The translations under genes were made by a program, and so were the position numbers. From positions 65,339 to 129,338 of the forward strand of contig CAJNYU010000024.1 in the NCBI GenBank assembly GCA_905331475.1: a DNA stretch of 64,000 nt, read 5' to 3'. This document shows positions 11,264 to 21,824 of the stretch, one piece after another. A model generated the notes under the pieces. The model saw nothing but the letters and a program-made list of their open reading frames with translations. It searched no databases and had not been told where the DNA came from. The DNA is from Rotaria socialis (Eukaryota; Rotifera; Eurotatoria; Philodinida; Philodinidae). Position 1 is the stretch's first letter, and every line of letters starts with the position of its first letter.

Positions 11264-13122
11264 TTATCGTTTGTTCGATAATTTAAATACTTGTTCGATT
11301 TGTTTTTCAGACCATGGCTGTTGCCATTTTAAATAATGTTGAAAAACTTTTAATGAACGTCCTTTACTGTTCAGAAAATTTGATAAACGTTGCTTGAAAT
11401 TTTCTTCCATATTAGCATGTTTCGATGATATATGTAAATTGATACATTCACGTGATAAAACAACGAAAAATTCTTCATGTGAACAAACATGACAACGATA
11501 AAAAACATTATGTGTTAACCATTCTTTTGAAATTTCATTAGATGATAAAATAACCGGTTTCGTTTCGAAAGATGGATTCGTTTCTGTGATTACTTCCATT
11601 TTTATCGGACTCTTACGTGTAGTCATTCGTGTTGGTTTTATCATTGAATTTTCATCAATGTGATGATTTGACTCCGTATTCTTTTTACTGGAAGATGATC
11701 GTTTTCCATTATCATTTGTTCCATTGATAATACGTATAAAATTACATTGATCGTTTTGTATTGGTTCAATTTTTTGTTTTTTTAATAAAACAGGACTAGG
11801 ACTTCGGTGGTTTGTCGGTTCTTCAACGATTGGAATAAAATAAATTGGCATTGGTTCTGTATTGTTTCGCCTAAAATACCGATGCACAATAAAAAATAGT
11901 ATCAAATTCTTACAGATCTATGAAATTGAATCTATTTGTCTCATTTTCTAATTTACAACTTACTCTCTTGATGTTCGACGTTGTCTTAGAGTAGTTATAT
12001 CAGATTGCACCGGATGTATAACTGGATTATTGATTTCATTAGTTTGAATTGGAAGAAAATTATTAATGATTGCTTCTGATGGTAAACTACTATCTATCAA
12101 TGTTTCAAAACGATGATAATTATCATCAATTTGAACATTAGACGGTATTGCTTGATTATTCGGTTGGAATGATTGAAAATAGTTTCGTTTGAGATTTTTT
12201 TGTAAATTTAGTGAATAATCTGTCATTGTTTGTCGAAGAATATTAATAAATGAATATGCTGTATAGGATACTTGTTGTTGATGATCATTACTATTGATCA
12301 TGAGTTGAAATTCTTGACTAGCTATTGAATGTATTAAATGAAAATAAATTTTTATATCAGAAAAATAGTTCTGAAATAAATTATTTGTTGATAGTTGAAC
12401 TAACGAATGAAAATGTGGATCAAAGATTAATGGATAGGAATTATTTGCATTTGTATTCAAACGTTGACGAGAATTGATTTTTGTTGGTAAATTTATAGAG
12501 TAATTTTTCTTGTTGAATATTTGAGAATTTTTATGAGATTTTTTTAATGTTGAACATTGTTTTTTTAATCGTGCTCGTTTAACACTAGCATAGAAATTGT
12601 TTTGTTCACGTCGAGAATATTTATATGTATGATATGACAATGAAGATTTTGTATTTAAATTCTGGTTTGAATTTTTTCCTTCATAGTCGCTACTATTGAG
12701 AGACAAACAATTGTTTGTACTACAAATCGGATCATCAAATGATGGTTGGTGTGATAATGGAATTTGTAAATAAGAATTCGTTTTGTCTTTAGGCTTGCAG
12801 GATACAAATTTATCTTTACATCGATGTAATTTTAACACTAGAAGAAGAAAATGAAGATTTCAAAAGGAAACAAAAAAAAAGAAGACTTACTGTGAAGTAA
12901 ATCACGATCTGTTTTATTCAGTCGTATTAAACTAATGGTTTCATGATTTTGTCGAGTAGAATTTTTCGTGCGACATTGTGAAAAATGAGACAATAGGGAA
13001 GAACGATTGCGAAATTCATCATAGCAAAAATGACAGATGAAATTTTGACAGACTAGAACAAGAGAGAATGAGTTCGTAGATAAATAAATACAAACTATCA
13101 TCTTACCTATCGATGAAGCCAT
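11264..13122 (-). CDS. C2H2-type zinc-finger protein, family not recognised
   Basis: Four exons can be read: 13107-13122, 12891-13052, 11964-12837 and 11264-11870, joined by GT-AG introns of about 50-95 nt. Phases agree and give a 552-aa product. Near the N terminus is a finger-like motif FICHFCYDEF followed by LLSHFSQC (C-x2-C and H-x3-C). The C-terminal part has a second one, FYRCHVCSHEEFFVV followed by INLHISSKH (C-x2-C, H-x4-H), and ends in a basic, Trp-containing tail (KVFQHYLKWQQPWS). The middle is Asn/Ser-rich and low in complexity. A nuclear, possibly DNA-binding role is inferred only from the fingers. It starts 169 bp downstream of the stop of the F8A-like gene on the same strand. 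Confidence 0.7.
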
Positions 13123-13291
13123 TAGATTTTTATAATAGAAAAAAATATAATCACCGGAACAACTTAATAATAACTGTTCATAATCTACAATAAGACAACA
13201 TTAATAAGATGAAGAAAAAAAAAGTTATTAATCAAATGACGAAAAGAAATGCGAAAAAAATAAAAATTATTGTCTTTACAAAAAACATTTC

Positions 13292-14299
13292 CTATCGATA
13301 CTCTGTTATATCATTAGACGTTGATGTATGCTGATCGAATTTAAATGTATCAATAAAGTGTCCAGATATTTTTTGTTTTAATTTATGAAATAGATGTATA
13401 TGCCGTGAATTAATTTGTGTCTGCTGATTTAAATCATATTCTAATTGTTCAATATGTTTTAAATCTTTTGCTTGTATAGCTAATGTTATTGATTGTAATA
13501 AATAGAAGAGTGTTTCATCTAAATAGGACATTGGAATGTCTAATTTTTCGTAGGATTCCCATGTATATGCATCTAAAGCTTTCGCGTAATCCGAACGAAG
13601 ACGTTGTGGATGTGGTTGTAAAATAAGTAAAAGAAAAAGACGTACAACATCATAATTAGCTAATAAACAACGATAACTTATGTCATTTGTAGATGTTTTC
13701 ATCAAACGTTCAATAAGACTTGTTGTTGTTTGTAATGCTAAATTATAATTTTCATTATCAATACGTATATTGATTAAACGTTGATAGATACATATTTGTA
13801 TTGATAATAGATCTTGAAATGAATCTAATGCCATAGAAAAAAGACGTTCACTTTCTTGAAATTTTTCTAACGCTTCTAAATGTAAACCAACTTGAAATGT
13901 AATTAAACCGGCTAAATAACGTTCGTTTTGTTCGCGTAAATTTTTCTGTGCCAATTGATAGACAGATAATGCTAATGATAGATTTTCATGATATGACAAT
14001 GTATTTGTATCTTTTAATTGTAATTCAATTTCAATAAAGATCGAAGTTGCTTCAAGTAACATTTGCAGTTCACTTGTTGAAGATTTTAATTCGGAAAAAC
14101 AACGAGACGATTGAATTAAACATAGGCCAGCATATTCAAGACAATTTTCTTGACGAAATTGACGAGATAACGATTGAAAATCTAACGCAGCTTCAGCATA
14201 CTTTGGTTTACGACTAGTTACAACACCACCAAAACGAACTTTTTTTAATTTACCATAAATGGTACGTAATCGTTCAATATGATCGATTGTTGGATCCAT
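13292..14299 (-). CDS. F8A1: F8A / HAP40-like protein (40-kDa huntingtin-associated protein)
   Basis: Single exon, 335 aa. In animals HAP40 binds and stabilises huntingtin and forms a compact helical TPR-like fold; it is linked to early-endosome motility. The match is visible along the protein: N-terminal YGKLKKVRFGG and KYAEAALDFQSLSRQFR, then CLEYAGLCLIQSSRC. The C-terminal block VRLFLLLILQPHPQRLRSDYAKALDAYTWESYE corresponds to the family's LLLLLQPPP...YSWEAF region, and LDETLFYLLQSITLAIQAKD follows. Human F8A is 371 aa, so the length fits. The ATG at 14299 is one base after a TAG acceptor-like site (CTTGTAG/A-ATG). The human gene is also intronless. The assignment is strong; whether a huntingtin partner exists here is not visible. 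Confidence 0.85.
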   Translation of the reverse strand: MDPTIDHIERLRTIYGKLKKVRFGGVVTSRKPKYAEAALDFQSLSRQFRQENCLEYAGLCLIQSSRCFSELKSSTSELQMLLEATSIFIEIELQLKDTNTLSYHENLSLALSVYQLAQKNLREQNERYLAGLITFQVGLHLEALEKFQESERLFSMALDSFQDLLSIQICIYQRLINIRIDNENYNLALQTTTSLIERLMKTSTNDISYRCLLANYDVVRLFLLLILQPHPQRLRSDYAKALDAYTWESYEKLDIPMSYLDETLFYLLQSITLAIQAKDLKHIEQLEYDLNQQTQINSRHIHLFHKLKQKISGHFIDTFKFDQHTSTSNDITEYR

Positions 14300-15444
14300 T
14301 CTACAAGACTTTTATCCTAATAATAAATATGTTATTTATTCGATATATAAGATTTTTTTTTTGTAGAGTAAATATCGATTGGCTAGTTGTTTATCTGAAA
14401 TAACAACATATGTAATTTCCAGTTTTCGATAGATGACGCTGGGATCGATTCACTATGAGTTGTTTTTTTATTAGCAAAACAAATTTATTTGAATTCGTGT
14501 TTTATTCGACGCTGCCACCATGCAAATACGCATATATTTATCTTTTTCATCAGAATGCAAAAAAAAGGAAATAAACTTCTACTTGACTATTACTCATCCA
14601 TCGTGCTTTTGCGTGACGTATATATTTCATTTCTTTTTGCTTTTCCTTTTATGAAAGTATTCTATGTTTTTGACGAAGTGTCAATCGATATATTGTTCAT
14701 TGTTTTTATTGTGTCAAAACAAATATACAAGCGCATTAGAAAACAAAAAGCAACAATAACAAATGCTGATTCCCGGTCAAGAGACGTTTTTACAAGTTAC
14801 TAATAATCTGTCACAGATGATTTTCTTTTCAATATGCTTTGTATTGTCAAAACAAATAAATAACAAATAGCAAAACAATGCTTGTAAAAATACAGATAAA
14901 GATAAACGAATAATAAATGTATGCGCGTGAATATTTAAACTAGACTATAATATCGTACTTATTGTTATCTTACGCTCTTTCTGGCCAGCAGAGAAGTAAA
15001 TACATTCACTGTCTTTTCTTGAAAGAAAAAAAGAGAGAGAGAGAGAGAAAAAAAATAATAAGAATCAAACATTCATACACAAACTCACATATATCTTATC
15101 TGAAGTCGAGAGGCTCAAATAACATAAAACAGTCAAACTACAAGTATATGTTTATGAAGAATTTTGTTTTTCTTGTTTATAAAAAATAACAATGAAAGAA
15201 AAGAAAAATGAACAATTCTAGGATGCGCAACAACAAACTAAATCTTTTCAACAATTACTAAAATATTTATGTACATTTGAATACGAATATGAGCTACTGT
15301 TTTTTCTTTTTCTCCTTTATATTAAATTTAAATTGCACACTCACGATCATTGATATCTCACCGGCTCATATAATAGTGATCGTGAGAGAGAGAGAGAGAG
15401 AGAGAAACTGCAGCTAATCTACTCAAATAATTTTGTACATAATT
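14300..15444. other. Intergenic, AT-rich
   Basis: Lies between the F8A start and the BTG3-like stop; both genes are on the minus strand. A GA-rich microsatellite is near 15030-15050. The short plus-strand frames (14489-14803, 14962-15189) are low in complexity and not convincing. Confidence 0.5.
15383..15406. repeat. (GA)n microsatellite
   Basis: About 11 GA units just downstream of the BTG3-like gene, in its likely 3' UTR. Confidence 0.9.
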
Positions 15445-16910
15445 CTAATACTTAGATTTTCGACTACCAATAGCACCCGTTGAAATAGGATAGAACGGTG
15501 GTTCCTCATAGAAAGGAGCTAATTGGTCAATATTCATTGGAGTTGGCGTCGTTGGAGATGTTGAAAAATTTGTTGGCATGATAATTGTTTGTTGCTGTTG
15601 ATAGATATGACGTGGCACACGGCGAGTATGTTGAGTTTTACGCACCGCTGATGGATTTGGACCACATTTTTGTATAGCTAAAGCTTTATATAAACGATTG
15701 AGTTTGTAATAATCTAGAAAAACAACAAGAAAATAAATTTTATCATTCAATATAAATTAAAATCTTACATGGATAACTTTCAACATAACCACAATAACCA
15801 CTATCAGATGATTCATTTGATGTTGTACTATTCATTGAATGTGGTGTATCGGAACGTTCAGGTTGACTATGATTTCCTTCCATGAGTAAGCGATCATCAA
15901 TATTAATACTATTTTCTAATGGATGTCCTCTAAATGGAACACTAATTGGAGCCGATGAGAACATTTGAAACGCTGGAGCTTGTGGTGATAAAGCTCTCGG
16001 TGGTGTAAACAATGGATCATTGCGAAACATTGATTGTTGTGCAACTGAAAACGGTGATGATGTACGTTGTGGCGTTGATGAACCCGAATTACTAACTGAA
16101 TCACATGGTGACGAATTTGTTGGCGATGTACGCGACGGGTTTACCATAGGAATTCGACTTTGAGAAAGTAATCCATCAAGATCATTATGCATAATTTCAT
16201 TTCCATCTTTGTCAAATCGAGCAACAATTATTTGTTGATTATCTTTTGGACATACATGATTTCCCAATCTAAATAGAAATAGAAAACACTTGACATAGAA
16301 TATTCGTTATCTCACGATTCAATTCATTCGAGATTATTCTCCGTTTTAAATTTGATGTTATCATGAAATAGAACGAAATCGTATGCTTTTGCTCTTTCAT
16401 CATAGTTATGACATCTAATGACATCATTTCTCGTGATTACATTGCGCACTAACATTCTACGCATGTTTTTTGATGAATCACAGAGAACGGAAGAATACTC
16501 GTGCTGACGAAAAAAACGTCTAGTCATGATGATAGTACATACCTTATCGAAACTTCATAGGGATCAATCCATAAGGTTAATTCATGTCGAATGCCAAGTA
16601 AACTTGGTGTGAAATTTAAATAGCCACACACTTGACCGACAATAGTATCACAAAAGTCATTTTCTTTATTGAATTCAAGCGAACGATAAGCTTGTCCTTT
16701 AGTTGGTTTATCTGAAGAAAAACAAATTAGAATTTTATCTACATTTAATAAATCTAATATCTTACCAGGATACCAATGTCCTCGATAATGGTCAAGTAAA
16801 GCTTTTCCAAGTTGTAAACGAAATAGTTCGATAGATTCTTCCTTGGCTGTGCCGTACCGTTGAATATAGGCGCAAAGTAGATCAACTGCAACATCGATTT
16901 CTTGTTTCAT
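15445..16910 (-). CDS. BTG3: BTG/Tob family antiproliferative protein, BTG3-like
   Basis: Four exons (16766-16910, 16543-16711, 15769-16268, 15445-15713) joined by 54-274 nt introns give 360 aa. The N-terminal BTG domain is clear: the start MKQEIDVAVDLL, Box A in DHYRGHWYPDKPTKGQAYRSL and Box B in ELTLWIDPYEVSIR. The first exon junction falls inside HWYPDKP. The stretch right after Box B (NQQIIVARFDKDGNE) resembles BTG3/BTG4 more than TOB. Family members bind the CAF1/CNOT7 deadenylase of CCR4-NOT and restrain proliferation. The long Ser/Pro-rich tail exceeds human BTG3 (252 aa). An upstream in-frame ATG at 16922 would add four residues; the inner one at 16910 matches the family start. Confidence 0.87.
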
Positions 16911-16922
16911 TGTAAAATACAT

Positions 16923-19072
16923 TTATGAGAATAGTTTTGCAAATGATAATATCTAGTGAATGAATAAAAATGAATGAATATATGTCGACCATTTATATAG
17001 TTAGGTATGACGTATGTTGCAATCTCGTATTTTCTTTTCTCTTTTAGATAAATAGTAAGCAAAACGAAAGAAACGAAAAAAGAAAAAAAGCTGTGATCCT
17101 TTTTTCTTACTAGTATATTTTGAAAGGAAAAGAAGAACAAAGCTATGTAAACGTAATAAACTACGCAATAATCAATTTATAATTGTAATGACGAATATAG
17201 ATTATTGCTTGATTTGAAGGGAGAAAAATATAGAAGGAAGAGAAGAAGAAAAAAAAACAAGAGAAATGTTTTCCTATCCACCACGGCAATTCCATGGAAA
17301 TTTCTCTTGTAGTTTAGATTCAGAAGTAATGATGACGTGTTACGTTGACAACTCTGACTCATTGAGTAACAAAACCAAAACATACGAAACAGAAAAGGCT
17401 TGCATCATTACCGATTAACATTTACTCAGTAAACATGTCATATATTAACATCCTATTGAGTTGATCTAAGTGTAGAAGTTATTTTTCGTACCAGATAAAT
17501 CCCGTTAGGTGAATTTATTAAAATAAAAGATCATTGTATTTAGGTTTTTTTCTTAATCTTGGAAAAGATCTACTGCTGAAATCTATTTTGATTGTCTTTT
17601 TCTAGCAAGTGTTGGTTTTGGACGTACTGTTTTTTTCTTTTTCTTTTGGGTCCAAAAACAAATCAGTGTCAGCTGTGACTCTTCAACTAGGACGTTGGTG
17701 GGTACCTACGCATATTTGTGTTTTTCTCTCGAGCATGCTAGGACGCCTACGAGTAAAACTAAAAAGTATAACGATGCAATTGCCATATCAGTCTCATAGG
17801 AAAGTAAAATATTGCAGTGCCTGATATTATCGAGTAATCGGCATACCTATGATAGACAAGTAAATATCAACTGAGTAGAAAGAAAAAGAGACATATTTTC
17901 AAGAAAATAATACGAAATACTATCTACTTTTTATCTTTTATTAATGATAATTACGATCGGCGACTTGCAGCAGTCGATAAAAATCTATACTGTTTGACGC
18001 TTAATATGAATTACTTTACGGTCGTTCGTTTCGAAAGAAAAACAAGTAAAAAACATGGACGGAATTTCTTCGAAAATTTTATCAATCGTTAATCATCATA
18101 AATTACATATATAGTTTGTCATGTCTTTCTTTTTTTTTTTGTTGTCCATGAAAATTAGATGATGGCAAAAGATAAGCTGATACGAACACGTGCTGTTTGC
18201 TAAAGGTGAAGGGAAGTGAAAGCGAAAACAAAGCATAATAATAGTATTGATATGAATATGTGTATATTATAATCATACAGACAACAAAACTGTTCGAATC
18301 ATATCCTATACCTGTGTATATATTATGTAGGATTTGAAAGATGAGGATAGTAAAAAATAGACATGGTAGTATTTTTCTTTGACAGCATGACAATTCAAAA
18401 TGCGATGATTGTTAAAGTATGATTCGATAGTTTAAAATAGTACGTGCACGAAGAAAAGCCAAAGAGGACGATTGCAGGTGAAAATACCTTCATATAGAAT
18501 CTATTTTTAATGGTTATCTTAAATTGAAATATTGAAATTGTTTTCATTGAAAAACAAATTTGTCTATTGATGAAAGAATAACAAATCCTATGACTCACCG
18601 TACCTAAAACTTCCCATCGAGTACATGTCATAAGATATCGCCTGTAATATATTATAACAAAAATACGGCGAAGGGAATTCCTTTGAATCAAATCTTATTC
18701 CTGCTCAATGGGACATGATGGAGTAGTTCTATCCTAAATAACAAATGACTTTATCCCATTTTGTTTGCAACTCTACTGCGATTTATTTTGTGTAATAGAT
18801 TTATATATCGACTACACGCCAATATTGTTTTCCTTCAATTATGATCAGGTGTAGCATCAGATAAAATATTGTGCGTGAGAAAATTTTCATCAAACAGAAG
18901 AAAAATACCGATTTAGTCACTCCTGATATTAGCCATTGATCAAAAGTCTACTTTAATATATAACAAACTAACAAAAGACATACACTCAACAAGAGAAATA
19001 AAGCATACTTAATCAATAAAAAGAAGGAAACGAAGAATAAAAGAAGAATTTCTTTTTTTAATAACAAAAAAA
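16923..19072. other. Intergenic, about 2.1 kb, AT-rich
   Basis: No conserved protein recognised. It lies between the BTG3-like start and the TSC22 stop, so it should contain the BTG3-like promoter and the TSC22 3' UTR. Short frames at 17609-17824, 18103-18393 and 18395-18691 look random. Confidence 0.5.
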
Positions 19073-21644
19073 TCATGTTGGCGCAATGCTCGTAGTTGTA
19101 ATAGGTAGCTGTAGATTAATAGGTAACGGCGTTGGCTGTTGAGCTAATGACGCTGGATTAGATGATAGAGAATTGATAAGTGCCGGTTGACTAGACGATG
19201 ATAAACAGATCGAAGATAGACTAGTAGTTGCAGTTGGATTGGTCGATTCATCCGAAGAAGTTATACCGATAACTGTCGGAATATATTGAGCACAGATTTC
19301 ACTGGGTACGTACTGTCGAAGGAATGCATTTTCATGTTCTGCATTACTCACTATGTCGTTCAATGTTCGAATTTGTTGTCGCAACTCAGTGACTTCATCA
19401 CGAACAGCCGACAACAAATGCATTTTAACAAGATCCTAAAATATTCATAGAAATTTTTTCGTTCGAAGAAAACAATCAGGAAATCTAAAAACAGTGACTC
19501 ACCATAGCAGCTGAAATTTTGCTGTCAATATCAGTTGTACTAAAATCAAAAAAATTAAATCAACATCGTTCATACTAATAATCAGAATGGAGCTAAGTGA
19601 GTTGATAGCTTAATTGATTTTTTATTTATTGAGCAACATAATTAGTTTAAAATATGTGTTTATGGATATATAAATGTATTGAATACCTGAGCTATCGTCT
19701 TAAATTAGGATAAGCTTGTCTTTCTAATTAACTAAAGCTTGATGATAGATGAACAATATTTAAAACAACAATAAAAAAGTAAAACTTTACTAATTTTCTT
19801 ACTTATTTTGTTTTGTTGGTGTTGTTAATTCTTTAAGAATTTCATTAGTGATTTCAGTATTTTGACTATTGTTATTATTTAATAGATCCGTGGCAGCAAC
19901 TTTTTGCGTTAAATTTAATGGTGAACCACCTGCTGTATACGTCAATATATCACTAAATGTTGTTGTTTTTATAGGTGAAATTAGTGATGGTGCCATTGAG
20001 TCAGATGTTGTTATTAGTGGAGATGAAGATATTAAATCAGCTACTTGTGTTGTATATGATGGTTCATTAGTAAACCCATTGACTAGGGTTGTACCTAAAG
20101 GTTTAGTTCTTGTTGTTGATGATTGTTGAGTATTGGTTTGGTTTGTATCATATCTTGGCAAAGCAAATATAGGTGTTTGATATGATGATTGTAGGTCAGC
20201 TGCTGTACTTGAAATCATTTGAGAAGGTGCAAAAATTGGCATTGGCTGATTTCGTGGAACAATCGTAGGAAGAGTTGGCTGAGGATGATACGATGGTATT
20301 GTTGCATAGGGTGATGTTGTTGATGATATTTGTGGCATATATGGTGCATGAGAATGATGAGCAGCATATAGAAACGGAGCAGCAGCAGCGGCGGCGGCTA
20401 ATTGAGCATTTTGAAGTTGATCAGCTGTTGGATTTGTAAAGTTAGCAGAAGACATCACTGTATTTTCAGCATTAATATCAGACGCTAAACATAGAAAATG
20501 TATATTTTTTCTGTAATAGAGGAAATTAAGGAATTTACCTGCATCTGAAAGTCGAATAGGATCAGTGATAGATGCGGTTGCTGTAGGTGGTGGTAATGTC
20601 GGAGGTTGTAGATAAGGATTTGAAGCAGCTAGAGCTGCAGCAGCTGCAGCCCACGATGCTGGGTAAGGTGCATATGGTGTTGGATAGAATGGATAGTAAC
20701 CGAATTGAGGGTGATTTGGTAAAAGATAAGGTTGATTAGGTAACGTTGCAGTTTGATATGCATGAAGAAGTCCAGGTGGAGGAGGAACATTAGCTGCTGG
20801 AACTAGAGTTGGAGCATTTTTAAGAGCCATTTGTTGTTGTTGAAATGCAGTTGCAACAGCAACAGCAGCAGCAGCAGCAGCAGCCGCTGACTAGAAGAGA
20901 AAAAACAGAATTGCCTTATGTGAAACTAAGATAATTTATTTCAAAATGAGTCATATATCCTTTTTTTTAAGCAAGAACTACTTGCAGGAAATTTGAAATA
21001 TCGAGAAGCTTATTTATTTGGTCTTACATGTCGAATCGTCACTAACTATGTTACCCTTTGAAAAATATTGTTTTATCTCGATTAATCTTACTGACATTTT
21101 CTCAAAAGTAACTATTAGTGAATATTGTTTTTATATATCCTTGTGAAAACAAGCAAATTGAGCAACCCTTATTTTACTTCGACAACAAACGTGTAGGTTG
21201 AGTTTGTTACTTAGAGATTCTTACAGCAGATGAACCTACATTTGTATCAGCAGGAACTACAGTTGGTACAACAGCTACTGGAACATTAGGAATCGTTGTT
21301 GTTGTTGTTGCTGTGGTTGTTGGCAAATTTGCGAATGTGGAATTATTAGCAATGCTAATCGTCTCATTTTCAATGGTGTTTACTGGCGGAATAATTGCCG
21401 CTACAAGATTTTCCGGTGGTTCATAATCATTGACTTTCCATCGACCACGTCCAAAATTTCTATCAACACGAATCATTTGAAAACGTGACGGATTTCCTGA
21501 TTCATCCGGAATGGCTGATACTGGTAGACTGGTATCATCATGATTAACAACAGTATTTACGGGTAATTTATCAAGATTAATAACTTGGAATTTTCCAATT
21601 AATTGTTCAGCTGGTGGACCGTTCACTGCTGACGATCCATTCAT
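19073..21644 (-). CDS. TSC22 domain family protein, long isoform (bunched/TSC22D-like)
   Basis: A leucine-zipper transcription regulator. The C-terminal TSC box is split over exons: TTDIDSKISAAM (near 19500-19540), then DLVKMHLLSAVRDEVTELRQ (start of the last exon), followed by a zipper stretch ending HENAFLRQY. The N-terminal exon (21225-21644) has the two short motifs of long TSC22 isoforms, IGKFQVINLDK and SRFQMIRVDRNFGRGRWKV. The middle is long, disordered and rich in Pro, Ala, Thr and Ser, with a polyalanine run and a QQQQ run at about 20845-20893. Exons join in phase with GT-AG introns, including a 52-nt one near 20485-20540. A possible acceptor (CATAATTAG) sits just upstream of the ATG. 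The DLV...AVR box is near-invariant in the family. Confidence 0.9.
20853..20893 (-). repeat. GCT/GCA trinucleotide run encoding polyalanine
   Basis: GCT codons (GCA on the plus strand) encode a run of eight Ala residues at the start of the second TSC22 exon. Such runs are prone to length change; the reading frame is maintained here. Confidence 0.85.
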
Positions 21645-21824
21645 CTTCGAAGATTTCTAATTATGAAATTGCAATCATACAAAATTGAATTAATAATTTT
21701 TTTACATTATATTTATTATACTTTTTCTAGAAATGTATATATACGAAATTTTTATGTATAAACTAATATTAATTTAAATTTAAAAAAATAATAATGAATT
21801 TTTTTATTTATTTATTAAGTAGAA

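Noticed and set aside
17609-17824. Plus-strand frame of 71 codons upstream of the BTG3-like gene
   Set aside because: Short, no good start or splice context, no recognisable domain.
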